The notes under the pieces are model-generated. The model worked only from the letters and a program-made list of their open reading frames with translations, searched no databases and was not told where the DNA came from. A DNA stretch of 37,103 nucleotides, taken from the NCBI GenBank assembly GCA_964058805.1, contig CAXKVV010001058.1:1-37103 (forward strand). The letters are read 5' to 3'. Position 1 is the stretch's first letter, and each line of letters starts with the position of its first letter. The DNA comes from Schoenoplectus triqueter (Eukaryota > Streptophyta > Magnoliopsida > Poales > Cyperaceae). This document shows, in pieces, positions 12,166 to 24,624 of the stretch. The translations under genes were made by a program, and so were the position numbers.

Positions 12166-13832
12166 TGTTGGGTTTTGGTCCAACCAAATACCGTTAATGC
12201 TTAAACTACGAAAAGACCGTGAAATAAAAAAATTACTTTTATTTAAACAAGGGATTAAAATATGTCGGATGAATTACTCAGAGTTACATATATTTTAATC
12301 TTTTATAAAAAATCATAAAATATTATTTTACTTCTAACTTAAGTGAAGCATTAAAACAACACGTCAGATGATTTACGGGGAGATACATACCTCCTGAATC
12401 CTTTACAGATCTACTCATGATTGATTTCTAAAACTTTAATCTACTTAACAATTAAATAGATTAATATAAAATTTTATACCTCATTTTCAAATTTCAATTG
12501 GAATGCAAATTAGTTTATCTCGGAGTATCACATGTGTGATACCTCTGTAGGTTATCCACTAGGACTAACTAGAGAACAGTTTATTTCTATTGCCAAAAAT
12601 ACCGTAAATCATGATTTCTCGTAAAAACACTATTCATCAAGAAAAAGATGAAATAGTATTATTCACGATCCGTAGTTATTCTGTTTCATAAAGGTGTAGA
12701 AATACCGTGACTTTCATAAAAAACACTATTCACCGATCTCGTGAATTTTAAAACAACCGTAAATCGAGAAAGCACCAAAATACCATTAAAGTTCATCCAA
12801 TTTACCAAAATACCATTAAAGTTTGGCCAAATTATAAAAATGTCATTACTTGGTTGGCAAAAATATAAAGTTGGCCGAATTTATAAGTTTGCCATTGGGC
12901 TATTTTGGGCCTTTTGTTTTTGGGCTTTTTAGGCCTTTTTTAGGTTTTTAATTATTAATTAAGGTTTTAATTATTAATGGGCTTTTAACACAAAATTTAA
13001 ATTCATAATTAACATTTAAAATTCAAACCAAATATATATATAATTGTCATGTTACAATTATATTGTCTCGGTTGTTATTTCGGTAAATTTATACGACATG
13101 TCAAATATGTTATAAATTTAATCTAATTTTTACTTCTTGTCATCTCTATGATAAATATAATATAATTATATTATATATTAATTATAAATATTTTATTATT
13201 AATTATAAATAAATCAATAAGATTCTTCGATTAACTCTTATATGATGTGACCCGACATGATCTGTGTTATGTTAGTAAATAATGTTAAAACTGTTTTAAC
13301 TTCTATAATCATAGGAGACATCTGACAGAATTCACTATGACCATCCAATTATACGAATGATGTTGTACTATAAAATATCATGATCCAGTAAACTATTTAC
13401 TTGTGTTAATTCTTTCGTCTCATAACTATCAGATCAATTTCAAGGTAGGTGTGTGTATCATCCTTATAAACTTAATTTTTCTTGATCCTGAGTAAATTAT
13501 GAAATATAATTACTCTTATAATTATATCGCTAGTACATAATCTTACTCTATCAAAGGACTGGTGATGCTATAACTCGTATAGATATACGAGAGACAATAG
13601 TATTTTTGACAAACCTTTTCTTCCTCCGTATAAGTTATGTATACTGAGAAACTACCTTTAAAACCACCTTTTACGGACAGCGTTTGGTAGAAATCATACA
13701 TATACATATATTATGTAGGAAAGATGAATACCTCATACTTTAAAATTTAACACTAAATGAAAATATTAATGACCTTTGACATAATTATATTTAATGTTTT
13801 ATTCGGGGTCTGTCAAATATAATATTTCTACA
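12166..13832 (-). mobile_element. Probable copia LTR (right boundary uncertain)
   Basis: AT-rich non-coding sequence beginning at an LTR-like end next to the primer-binding site. I could not find the opposite LTR for comparison. The right boundary given is only the best CA-ending candidate (...TTTCTACAACA). Short repeated phrases such as ACCATTAAAGTT (near 12783 and 12812) occur inside. There is no coding sequence. Confidence 0.35.
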
Positions 13833-14812
13833 ACATCTATCTATGTAATTAAAATAATAACTCTTTATCTATGATTTTTAAAACTTGACTATCATTTAAT
13901 CCATAAACTAACTTGATAGTGGTTAATTAGTATTCCTGCTAATTACCTCTGTTAGTAATTTTTAAGAGTATATCTATATTATGAAGTATTACAATTTCAG
14001 TCATGAACTTAGAATGATTCATAAATTTAATAATACTCAAGGAAATAAAATATAATTTAAATATTCAATTCATGAACAAAATTTTATATAATAAATTTAT
14101 CGTATTATTGACTTCTAGATTATTACAAACTAACACACTCTTCGACTCAATGCCTATTGTGATGGTCTCTCTTCAACCTCTAATTCGTAGAAGTATCATG
14201 ATAAAAGTTAAAGGACTAACAGGTGACACTAAGGCTCGCGCTCAACTTGCTTCATGTAGCTCTTTGTTAGCCTAATTTTTCTTTACTAGGCTTACTGATC
14301 TTGAGATTTTTGCTCTATCATGACTCAATTGATGGCAAGATTCAAAGCAACTTTGGATATGGTTATTGTGGTCCTTATGGACTCAGATAATGGTAGTTTG
14401 ATAATTCAATAATATTTTAAAATTAAAATATAAGATGAATGACACTTTATCATAAGCATAATAATAAGTTTGTGATTCGAGAAACATTGGGTAAGATTAA
14501 AAATACAACGTTCGGATATAATACGGGTATAATTCAAGAATAGTATGTTTTATATAATATAAATAGAATATATATTATAACGATGACATATTAAAAATAT
14601 ATTAAAAATATAAAATTTTATTTAAAATAGTATATAATGTATTTTTGCTGAATAATTTATGAACAAAATTTTTTTTACCAATAAATGCACTATATATATT
14701 AAACTGGAAAATTATTCGTAAAAGATCCGGCTATGGGTGAAAAATAAATTATTCACGAATAATTCGTGTATCATGTGACTATGACCATAAGAGAAGTATT
14801 TTATATAAAATT
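13833..14812. other. AT-rich non-coding spacer, unassigned transposon DNA
   Basis: A 67-codon ORF at 14072-14275 starts in AT-rich repeat-like DNA and resembles no family I know. I see nothing else here that I can support. Confidence 0.3.
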
Positions 14813-17800
14813 GTGTATAATAATAATGTGGATATAGTAGCTATACAGAAAACTAAGCATGCTGAATTTTGTAATATAATGCTTAAAGTTGTTTCTAATA
14901 AATTGGATACATGGATTCAGTTGCTCTTTATTGGATTATCTAGTGGCATTGTTATGGGTCGTAATAGTGCAAAATTCATAGTTGAACAAACTATTATTGG
15001 ATCTTTCTCTATAATATTGATGAATAAAAATAAAATAAATAATAAACACTAAACCTTCACTATAGTGTATGACCCTGTCAATTCTAGTTTAAAAGAACAA
15101 TTTTGAGAAGAATTGAGAAATATACAGACTATTAGATATGAAGCTTGAATTACTTGTGGTGATTTTAATGAAATTTGATTTAGATATGAAAAATATGGTG
15201 CAAATTTTTATGTTAGAGCTAGTGCTAGATTTAGTCCATTTTTAGATGATTTTAATCTGATAAATTTTGTGTTATCAAATGGAAAGTATATTTGATCTAT
15301 TGAGAGATAATTTGACATATTAGATAGGTTCATTTATAGTATGCAATGAATAATTAGTTTTCTAATAGTATAGTTAAGGACTTGCCAGAGTATGACTCGA
15401 ATCATTATCTTTTAGTACCAGCATACCCATTATTAGTGCTAATTTGATTTTTAGATTTCATGCTTCTTAGTTAGATTATCTCAAAATTTAGGAATTAGTT
15501 ATCAAATGGTGGCAAGAATTCATATTAGGTGATGATATAGGAAATTATTGACATGAAAAAATGAAATACATGAGGAGAAAAATGAAGGTTGGATGAAAAC
15601 TTTGTGGCTGAAAAGAGAAAAACAAAAGCTGATGCTTTAAATATTTTGCATAGATTAGAAAAAAATAAAGAAAGTGGAGATCTTAATGATAATGTGGTGG
15701 AATTTTGGTTCCAAATTAAATTGTTGCTTGATTTTTATCTTGAGGAGGAAAAGTATTGAAAACTTAGATCAAAAAAGCAATGACTCAAGGAGGGTGACTT
15801 AAATACAGCTTATTTTTATATAATTATTTTAAATATGATAGTTGAGGGAGAGCACTATGATTCTCTCCCTCAAATTGAATCCCAAGTTGTATTCTTTTAT
15901 AAACAATTATTTGGAGAACCACATGAGAAATATACCTTTTTTATTCTAATTTTTGAAATGAGAAATACATTCTGCAAGAAAATGATAATTTAGAATTAGA
16001 GAAATATTTTATTGAAGTAGAATTAAAGGAAGCTATCTTTGGCTCAGATGCATCTGGTGCCCATAACCAAATAAATTTACCTTCTTGTTTTATCAACATT
16101 TTTGGGTAACAATGAAAGAGGACCTAATGGTACTATTGCAACACTTTTATTTCAAGAGTCTTAGAATTGTCAAGTTAAACCACATATATTATGTTTAATA
16201 TCCAAAGAGGCTGATGCAAGAGTAATCTAAAAATATAAACCAATTAGTTTGGTGGATTGTAGTTATAAGATTATCTCAATTTTTTTATCAAATAGATTCT
16301 CAAGTTTTATGAATAAAATAGTTGATCAAGCTCAAACTACCTTCATTCATCATTGATATATTCTTCATAATGTGTTTGCAGCCATTGAAATAATTCATTT
16401 TGTTGAACTTTTCAAATAAAAGGTATTATTTTGAAAATAAATTTTGAAAAAATATATAACAGAGTGAGTTGTACATTTTTAAAAGAATTACTTCTCGGTA
16501 GAGATTTTGGTACTATGTGGACATCATGGATAGAAATATTAGTGGGGCACAAAGTTGGGTTAATTTTAATGGATTTCTTACCCCTTATTTTGCCTATGAG
16601 ATAGGGTTGAGACAAGGATATCTCTTGTCCCCTTTCTGTTTGATTTAGATATTGATGCATTGTATTAAATACTGGTTAACGGAAGAGATGCTGGGTATAT
16701 GTAGGGGTTAGGTCAAATTCTTGACAATGATCATCAAATTATCAATTTTTATTATGCTGATAATACAATATTTTTTTGAAAGCGGTTAAGAAATGTGTGG
16801 AGGCTATTTTGTTGGCATTACATGCTTTTGAATTATTGTCAGATATAAAAATCAATTATAACAATACATAGCTTATTCCAATGGGTATTGATACTGAGTA
16901 AACTGCAATGCTAGCTACATTAGTAGGTTGTAAGATTTCTACTTTTCCCCTTAATTATTTCAGAATCTCACTTTCTGATTCTGGATTGAAAGTTGTAGAT
17001 TGACAAAGTATTATAGATAAAGTTTAGTGCAAAATATCTAATTGGAAAAGTTCATTACTCTCTATAGGAGGGAGATTAGTTTTACTTAAATTAAGTACTC
17101 TCATCCGTACCCATTTGTATGCTCTTTATACAAATGCTAGTGAAAATAAGAAAAAGATTGGATAATGTGAGATGTCCATTTTGTTTGACAAGGTACTTTT
17201 ATCAAGAAGAAGTTTTATAACTTGGATTTACCATTGGCTTGTCGTCCTCTCTTACCTAACCCTTAGTACAATGGAAGTTGATTTGTATGCTCAAATAGTT
17301 GGGTGGTATGGGGTTCTTGGCTTTATAATATATGAATATTTCATTACTATTGAAATGATGGTGAAAATTAAAAGATTCTCAATATAATTTAATTTGAAAA
17401 TAAATTATTAATGTTAAATATTATAGCAACACTCCTAAAGCAAGAATGTCCTCCGTATGTCAAGCTATCACTGCCTTGAGCCAGTTAGGCTAGACTGGTT
17501 CAACATTAATTTTAGGTAATGGGAAACATATCTCTTTTTGGTGTGACAAATGGATCATTGATTGTGCTCTTATATAATAATATCATCACTTGTTTTCTTT
17601 GTGTATTGCTTCTCTTATCTTAGTTTATGAAGTAATCATGTTTGAGGGGCAAGCTTTGACATTTACCAGAGCTCTGACTAGGGTTATACTGGTTGAATTT
17701 AATGAACTATGCTCTCTAATAAGAAATGTTTCTCTCTATCTTGAACCAGATCAATTAATATGGAGGATGGCTCCATCTAACAAATTTTCCTCTCATGAAG

Positions 17801-18803
17801 TGTATAATTCACTTATGTTTAGAGGAAATACTAATAACAATGCTGATATGTGATGATTACTGTTTATTCCCCTCTAAATAAAAGTGTTTATGTGGTTCGT
17901 GACTCAAAATAAGATCTTAACTAGATATAATCTTATAAAGAGAGGATGGGTGGGCCCTACCTAGTGTTCTTCATGTGATAGTAATGTATCTTTCAGCCAT
18001 ATTTTTCTGAATTGCTCACCTACTCAATAGGTGCGGTATTGGTTGTGTTAGTGTCAGTTATATTTTAGACATCATACTTTATTTTGATGACATGCTTACT
18101 TTTGCTACTGCTTTAAAAGAACCATTTAAGACTAATTTTCTTATTGTACTCAGTGTAATGTGTTGGACTTTTTGGAAAAATAGAAACTCTCTTATCTTTA
18201 ATCAAATTGATACTAATTTAATAAGAAGTCCTATTTGCCTGATTATTTCCTTGCTTAATCATTAGTCCGGGTATGAAGAATTAGTGAAAAAGATGTTGCT
18301 TTTATGGCTTCCTCAAGACATGAATCCGATCCCACTTCAAATGATGGAGCTAGTGCCTCAAGTGGTAAATATTGTGCCTTTACTTTATTAGTTGAGATTG
18401 TACAATTATTAGTTGTGTTGGCTTAGAATAAGAAGTTACCTTAGACTTATTTATTGTTTGTGTTTTATGCTGAGGTGTTATGTGCTGTGATTGTTATTGT
18501 GATGTTAGTTTGTGCTCTTATCAGTAGTTAGTGGTAGGTTAAGTTTAAACAAGAGCTGGTAATAATGTTTGGCGGGTTACTGAGATGTCATCACTTGTTA
18601 TCGATCTTGTTCTTTATAAAATTGTGTGGCAAGTAGACAACAATTGTGACACTGATTTTCACTTGAGTTAGTCTTACAGTTTCTTGGGGGTTTTATGTGG
18701 AATGGGTTTTTGTTATTTTTTTTAGTTTTGCACTATGTTGATTTTATAATTATTATCTAAGTAATGAAATGAGCAGTATTGACTTTTGTTAGAAAAGGGG
18801 AAA
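14813..18803 (+). pseudogene. L1-type plant LINE, ORF2 remnant (endonuclease, reverse transcriptase, zf-RVT)
   Basis: Order and motifs are those of a plant L1 ORF2. The endonuclease start is NVDIVAIQKTK (about 14820-14855), followed by CGDFNEI (about 15157-15177) and a PEYDSNHY-like block (about 15380). Reverse transcriptase blocks are KPISLVDCSYKI (about 16240), KINFEKIYNRV (about 16440) and FYYADNTIFF (about 16748-16777). A zf-RVT region follows (about 17870-18040: a WFVTQNKILTRYNLIKRGW-type stretch and CSSCDSN). Many stops and frameshifts break it. The catalytic YADD is YADN here, so the copy is dead. The 3' end is a short G/A-rich run (about 18790-18804) followed by a 26-bp match to 8614-8639. 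ORF1 was not recognised. Confidence 0.8.
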
Positions 18804-18829
18804 AATTTATATATTCATTCTTAGTGGCA
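18804..18829 (+). repeat. 26-bp direct repeat, right copy (candidate LINE target-site duplication)
   Basis: Matches 8614-8639 at 24 of 26 positions and sits immediately after the LINE 3' end, where a target-site duplication is expected. Confidence 0.45.
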
Positions 18830-18857
18830 ATTATGATGCATTAACGAGTGAGAATCA

Positions 18858-19010
18858 GTTGCTCGTAAAAAAAATGAGTTAGAAACTGCTCGTAAATCCG
18901 ACGACGAAGAACATCTCGAAAAATACGTACATAAATCTCGAAGAAATCAAATAAACTCATACCGTCTGATCCCGACGAGTAGGATCCTGCTCATTTTTTT
19001 TACGAGCAGC
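18858..19010. mobile_element. MITE family A, copy 1 (about 150 bp)
   Basis: Terminal inverted repeats GCTCGTAAAAAAAATGAG at 18861-18878 and its exact reverse complement at 18990-19007; one base further out is mismatched and the pairing then resumes. The interior is related to the sequence at 19911-20055. No coding capacity. Confidence 0.7.
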
Positions 19011-19228
19011 GGATCTCATGCTCCCCGTTTGACGATGGGATAAAGTGACCTCGTGGATGACCTCATATCTTAGTTATCTCCACATAAAAAAAAAGTTAAG
19101 CCACTATGCAAGATATCGGTATATCAATATAATGATACCATAACTGTGAATAACTATCTGCATTGTTGTCACTTTAGGAAAATACTAAGTTTTTTATATC
19201 ATTCATGCAAAAGAGGATGCATCGTAAC

Positions 19229-19800
19229 TAGACATTGTCCTTAAGCGTTGGGCCAGACTTTTCAAAAGACGAGCTTACGAGAGGACCGGGTAAGGGTAGG
19301 ATTTGATAAGGATTTTTAGAGGGCCGGGTTTAAATGACTTAATTTTTAATGGGTGAGCTCGACCCTTAAGAAGTCCATTCCTTACCAAGCCTTTCGGATT
19401 CTAAGGATCAGATAAAAACCGAGTAAGGGCCTTATATATATATATATATATTTGTTGACGATTATATATTATTTAATGTTAATTTATTTTACATAATAAT
19501 ATTAAATTATATTTTTCTATTTTTCTATTTAATTTTTTTATTTTTTCAGATTTTTAAGTGTAATTAATGTACAATATAAAATATTAAAGAAATAACGTTG
19601 GAAGGGCCGGAAAATATCGGATTTGATAAGAGTCGAGTTAGAAGGGCCTGCTTTTTAAAGATTGAGTCCGATTCTTGAGAAGCCCGACCCTTATCATTAG
19701 AAATGATCGGATCAGATTTCTGAGGGCCGAGTAAGAGCTGAATTTTTTGAAGGATCGGCCGGATCAAATTCTAAGGCCGACTATTTATGGACTATCCCTA
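19229..19800. mobile_element. Non-autonomous hAT-like element, 572 bp
   Basis: Ends TAGACATTGTCC (left) and TAGGGATAGTCC (right, inverted) match at 9 of 12. The flanks ATCGTAAC (19221-19228) and ATCGTAGC (19801-19808) form a one-mismatch 8-bp duplication. The interior is built of GGGCCGG/CCGGAT-rich arms around an AT core with a (TA)n tract near 19434-19452, a layout common among plant non-autonomous hAT elements. There is no transposase ORF. Confidence 0.6.
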
Positions 19801-19910
19801 ATCGTAGCTATGAATATCCACTTCCACTTTGTTTCTATAATTCAAAAGTAACGACAAACAGAACATAAAATTGTAATCACTCAAAATTTCTTGTTAAAAG
19901 GGGATGAAAA

Positions 19911-20055
19911 TCTGCTAAAATGAGTAAGATCCTACTTGTAAATTCGACGATGAAATATATCTTGAAAAGTGTATGTATAAATTTTGAAGATATTAAATTA
20001 ACTTCCGTCGTCTGATACCGATGAGTAAGGTCATGCTCATTTTTTTTATGAGTCG
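19911..20055. mobile_element. MITE family A, copy 2 (diverged)
   Basis: Homologous to 18858-19010 in the same orientation. Shared blocks include CGACGA(t/c)GAA, CGTCTGAT-CCGA-GAGTA-G and TGCTCATTTTTTTTA-GAG. The left terminus has lost its A-run, so the inverted repeats no longer pair well. Confidence 0.6.
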
Positions 20056-20099
20056 GCCAATTTCGTTCTGTTAAAAGGGCTCCATGCAACATCCCTCCT

Positions 20100-21597
20100 A
20101 ATACTGTTTCAAATTATACATTTCAATTTATATACTATTTTGTACAGTACAATATTAGTAATTCTTCCACATTACTGAAATTACCAAGCTTCCCTATTAT
20201 TTATATAAGCTTGGACACTAGTGTTTGGATGGTGTGAGGAGTGATGCTAATTTGGTTTACATTTACTTCTAGTTACTACTTTATATTTGAGCGAGTAGAT
20301 TGTTTTTCAAAATTATCAAGTTAGTGATTACTTTATTAAACCAATCAAAATTATGTTATTTATCATTTCAAATCGTTGTCATAAAATAAATTATTCTGAC
20401 ATTGTCTCTTTCATAATATATTATACCTTTTAGGTAATTGTAAGGTCAAGTCCTTATTGAAAACTTCTCTGAAAAGAAGTAAAATACATATGATGAGCTG
20501 CAAATGCATTAACTTTGCTGTCCTCAGAAGGAAGAAGCACAGAATCCCGATTGAACGGAGGTTAACGCACTCTGAGATCGGTACTCTGACAGCTGCTTAG
20601 CAGGAAGCCAGGAACCTATTCTGACAAACTGTTTTCCGGGTCCATTGGTTCATTTGTACACCAGGTCTATCTAGCTTCTTGGCCGAATTAACCTGCTCGC
20701 ACTTCATTTTGCGTATGGTGTTACTACTGGTACCTGACAGCGCTCTGACAAAAGTAATAATTTCGTTTAATTACTAATTTACTATTGCTGTTGTACCACA
20801 TATATTTGTTTCTTGTCTTCCTTTTTTTTTTTTGAGAAAATGTCTTCCCTTCATTCTCTCCTTGGTTCAAAGATCTATGGTCTTCGAATAATTGAAAATT
20901 AGGTAATTTTAGGCTGTAAATTTTCAACAAATTGTAATTGTATACACTACAAGCACCCCTTATAGTGATCAATGATCACTGATTTCAACAAATTGAAAAA
21001 AAAAGCTTGTACACAATAGAAGGAAAATCATTACTGTAATGATAACTATAAGCTACACTATAAAGTTTTGACGTGACAAAAATGTGCTTTGTTCAGTTTC
21101 AAAACTGAGGTGCCTGTTTGTAATGAAAAATAACTATGCTGTACGGATATAAATGTGGGTATCAAATCCGATATAATATGAGTACAGATGTGTGCGGTTA
21201 TATATAAAATGATTGATCTAAATTATTCATTATTATTTTTAAATGAGGAGAAAATCATCATTGTTGGATGATTTAGAATTATTAAATCAAATAATTTTCT
21301 CTTTATAAAAATTTAAAAAAATATAATTTTTAGTGAGTTAGAAGAGTTTGATATAAAAATTAATAGTTCGAATCAATTATTTTATACTTGAAATTTAAAA
21401 ATTTGATATAATATACACATGTATCCATACATTACGATACACCATAATCTCATTCTTTTTCTAAAAAATACATGTTAATCAAGTGCGGATAAAAATTTAA
21501 AATTTTGAAGAAAAGATATGTTTATCAAGTGCAGATAAATTTTAGAATATGACGTTACTCTGCTATAATAGAATGTGACTATTTGACTATATAAGGT
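20100..21597. other. Spacer with a GC-richer unexplained island and small repeats
   Basis: From about 20490 to 20750 base composition rises above the surrounding AT-rich DNA. It contains a 36-codon ORF (20490-20600, start MMSCKCINFAVLRRKKH) with no family resemblance I can name. At 20814-20848 the 8-bp repeat TGTCTTCC brackets a 19-bp T-rich insert, possibly a minimal retroposed tail. At about 21130-21445 both ends carry GGATA/TATCC-type phrases in inverted orientation around an AT core, a possible old foldback element. No gene is supported. Confidence 0.3.
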
Positions 21598-22635
21598 CCA
21601 ATTTCTTTTTCTTTTTTGAGAAAAATAAGGGTCCAGCCCTTATTTTAAAATTTTATTGAACGATTATTCAACAATACAGGAATACAAAGTAAAAGATGAT
21701 CTCATAAGATATGAGCTCAGAGAAAGAAAGATAAAAAATAAAATTATAACAATCTTGCTCTATCTTGGTGCGACATCCATTCATCTCGCACTTCCTCAAT
21801 TAACAAATCAATCGGTTTATTTTGATCTCTGAAGATGCGATTGCAACACTCTCTCCATATCACAAAAACAAACAATTACTATTATTTCTCTCACCTTTTT
21901 GGAAATTAACCTATTCAGTATGGTTTCTGAGAATTAACTCGAACATAATCATGGTGTGTAATATTCAATCTTCTGAATAACAATATGAGTAGTTGTGAGA
22001 AAAATTGGCAGTCATTAAAAGAATGATTAAAAAAACTCCCCATTTGCCCTACACATATAACAAATCTTCACTATATTCCAACCTCTTCTTTTTAGGATTT
22101 CTGCAGTGAGAATTTTATTCTAAGCCATCGTCCATATAAAAACTTGCATTCTAGGTGGTATTCTTAATTCCCAAATGTCAGAAAGATCAGAGTCTATAAT
22201 GGGACCTTTCTTGATAAACAAATAAAATGATTTCGTTGAAAATACACCTTGTGAAGATTGCTTCCATGACACAATATCACATTCATTAGATACTGGCACA
22301 TACATTTCCATCAGTATTTGTAACAAATTCTGGAGTTATTCCTAGGCTTCCATTGATAAATTATGATGAAAAAATGATCTCTTACTACAAATAACCAATT
22401 GAACACCTGAAGAAATGACAATTCGATATTTCTCACAAAAGAGAAAAACTCTGGAAATCGGTATTAAGTATACAGAATCCCTAATCATTGTGCCAGAAAT
22501 AAACCTCCTTCCCTGGTTTGATTTGATAAGTAATTCTATTTTCGAGCACCGGTCCAATCTCCTTCAAATCCCTCCATAATTTCAAGTTTAGTTCAATGTC
22601 CCACTCTGTCCTTCTAATGTTTATTGCCCAATTTC
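21598..22635 (-). pseudogene. 5'-truncated LINE fragment (ORF2 C-terminal zf-RVT region)
   Basis: On the minus strand about 1 kb reads as the distal part of an L1-type ORF2. A piece at 22120-22326 contains CDIVSWKQSSQGVFSTKSFY and LRIPPRMQVFIWTMA, the conserved zf-RVT lead-in, followed after a stop by KILTAEILKRRGWN. It is interrupted by stops. The T-rich left end (from 21606) is the antisense poly-A side. The 8-bp CCAATTTC at 21598-21605 and 22628-22635 may be its target-site duplication. It is a different copy from the + strand LINE and differs in sequence. Confidence 0.7.
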
Positions 22636-23779
22636 AACCATGATTATATTATTATGTTTGCTAAACAAAGATATTTTGAATAAATAAAAATACATCGTGT
22701 CATAATAATGCAACGAGAACATTTCATGGTAAAATTATATTACTGCTTTCTATTCCAAAGAGTTCCCATCACATTTTATAATTGATAATAATTATTCTTT
22801 CTTTTCTGAACTCAATTGGTTCCATTTAATAATTTAATCATGCCAAACCGGGCAAATAACTTTAAAAAAGTGAAAATAAAAAATTAAAAAAGGCAAATGT
22901 GGAAAATTGTAAGATATTCCAAAGTAAAAGCGCCAAGAAGAAAATGCCATGATTCACATCACGCGCACGCTTATACTTCCGAGATATTTACCAGATGACG
23001 TGGACTTTTCCATCCATTTTGCGTCCTATCCAACGGCCATAATCATAACTCTGTGCAAGAAATCAGATAATGACACTATGACAGTAACAACTGGGCCACA
23101 CTTTCTTTTCTTTTCTTTTCATTCTTTTTCCGGATAACTTTGGCACATGTCTCAATGGTTAAAAAAATCACGGCACTCCAACTTGTACTCCAAAATAACA
23201 CACCAAGGCTCATTCTCACACAAATAATGAAATAAACAAACCTTCCTATTATAGGTTCTAATATCTGGCGTTGTGTAGTGCCACTTTGACAGCTGGATGT
23301 TGATGTCATGTAGCAAACAGAGAAAGCAAGGAATTATTATTCCACGACGGAGATCTCACCGAATTTCCTACAAATGAGATAAAACTGGAAAAGGGGGACC
23401 CACATTTCAGCAGTGGAATAACGTGAGAACTAAGATAGGTGAGTTTAGCATGGGCATAGTATTTTTATCAGAGGTGATAAAGGCAAGTCACGCTTTTACG
23501 ACGAGAGGTGGTACTGGTGGACTCCAGCTATTGGGTTTGTCAGGGGGAACAGCTGGATGTGACACGTGGAGGAATGTGGTTGGTTGAATCTGCACGGATT
23601 TCGTGCAATAGGAGAACACTAGTCCCACCACATCGGTACGGAGGTTCTTTGCGCTTTAGCCCCTGACCCATCACTTTTTCACCATTTGACATAACGGCAG
23701 TTTATGTCTCTATAGTTTCCAAATGGGGGCCCTTTTTTTTCAAAATTTTAGAGAGGTTCGTCTTACTAACTTTTTTTTA
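22636..23779. other. Far-upstream region of the XTH gene; no gene seen
   Basis: From about 22950 to 23740 the sequence is less AT-rich and less repeat-like than the flanks. It carries a G-box-like CACGTGG at 23563-23569 and no convincing ORF. It could hold distal regulatory DNA of the XTH gene or simply be single-copy spacer. Confidence 0.3.
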
Positions 23780-24527
23780 GGAAAGAGATGACATGACAGA
23801 CTATTTTGATAATAGATTTTTAAATAAATATAAAAAATAAAATTTCTAAATATATAATTTAAATTTTATGTTATTTTATTATCATTTCATAGCTCGTAAA
23901 AAATCATTAAATTAAAACTGTTGTAAATTATATAATATTTTAATGATCTTTGATGAACTATCAAATAATAATAAAATTATATTAAATTTAAAACATCATC
24001 AATCTATAAATAGAATAACATATCTATAAAAAAATTCATATTTATTTGAAGAGATAAACCTTTGAACTGATATTTTCCTCCGTGTGATTTTATGTTGGAT
24101 GAAAATATTATCTTTTTGCTAAGCAATGATTTTGTGTACATAATTATTTCACTGATAGCCACACGGTTTTGCATAAAAATAAATTAGTTTAATTATTTTT
24201 ACTTTTGAATAAATTGGCTTCCAAAAATGTAGAAATGCGGTTCAACATTAGGCTAGTTCCGAAATCGGAATACTTAGCTTCTTTGTCAATAATAAAATTA
24301 TATCATATCGTTTTAAATACATTTGAATTGCTTATTGATTTTGATGTGTGTAAGTTTTAAACAACCAAACAAAGATATTCTATACAGTTATAAATTTTAA
24401 TTGCATGATCTAAAATGAACAACTCAAATAATAATTTTAATTACATGATCTATAAATTTTTATTTTTATTTTTATTTACTAGTCCATTATCAAGGTTATC
24501 AAAATAACCATGGCCAATGGATCCCAC
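23780..24527. mobile_element. MITE family B, diverged copy, interrupted
   Basis: The stretch 23780-24060 is collinear with the MITE at 26549-26891. Both have the GACTATTTTGATA-like left end, TTTTATTATC-TTT, an AATTTAATGATTTTTGATG-like centre and AAATTAcATTAAATTT. The matching right end (TTATCAAGGTTAT-AAATAACC) lies displaced at about 24489-24512. The roughly 430 bp between are unrelated and probably a later insertion. Confidence 0.5.
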
Positions 24528-24624
24528 TCATCAATAAATAGACCTTCCCTCGCAAAAGGTAATGCAACGGCTAGTTCATTTCATGAGAGTGGAGTCCAGC
24601 CAATAACCAGCTAGCCTGTATCCT

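Noticed and set aside
14072..14275. 67-codon ORF
   Set aside because: Lies in AT-rich transposon-like DNA, with no similarity I recognise and no supporting context.
12166..14812. Full-length copia element with paired LTRs
   Set aside because: Only one LTR-like end, a primer site and a gag remnant were found; no second LTR or pol genes could be matched by eye.
19564..19767. 67-codon minus-strand ORF
   Set aside because: Falls wholly inside the hAT-like non-autonomous element; its translation reflects the GC-rich arm repeats.
20937..20990. Short palindrome AGTGATCAATGATCACT
   Set aside because: It is a short chance-level hairpin in AT-rich DNA without neighbours that give it a role.
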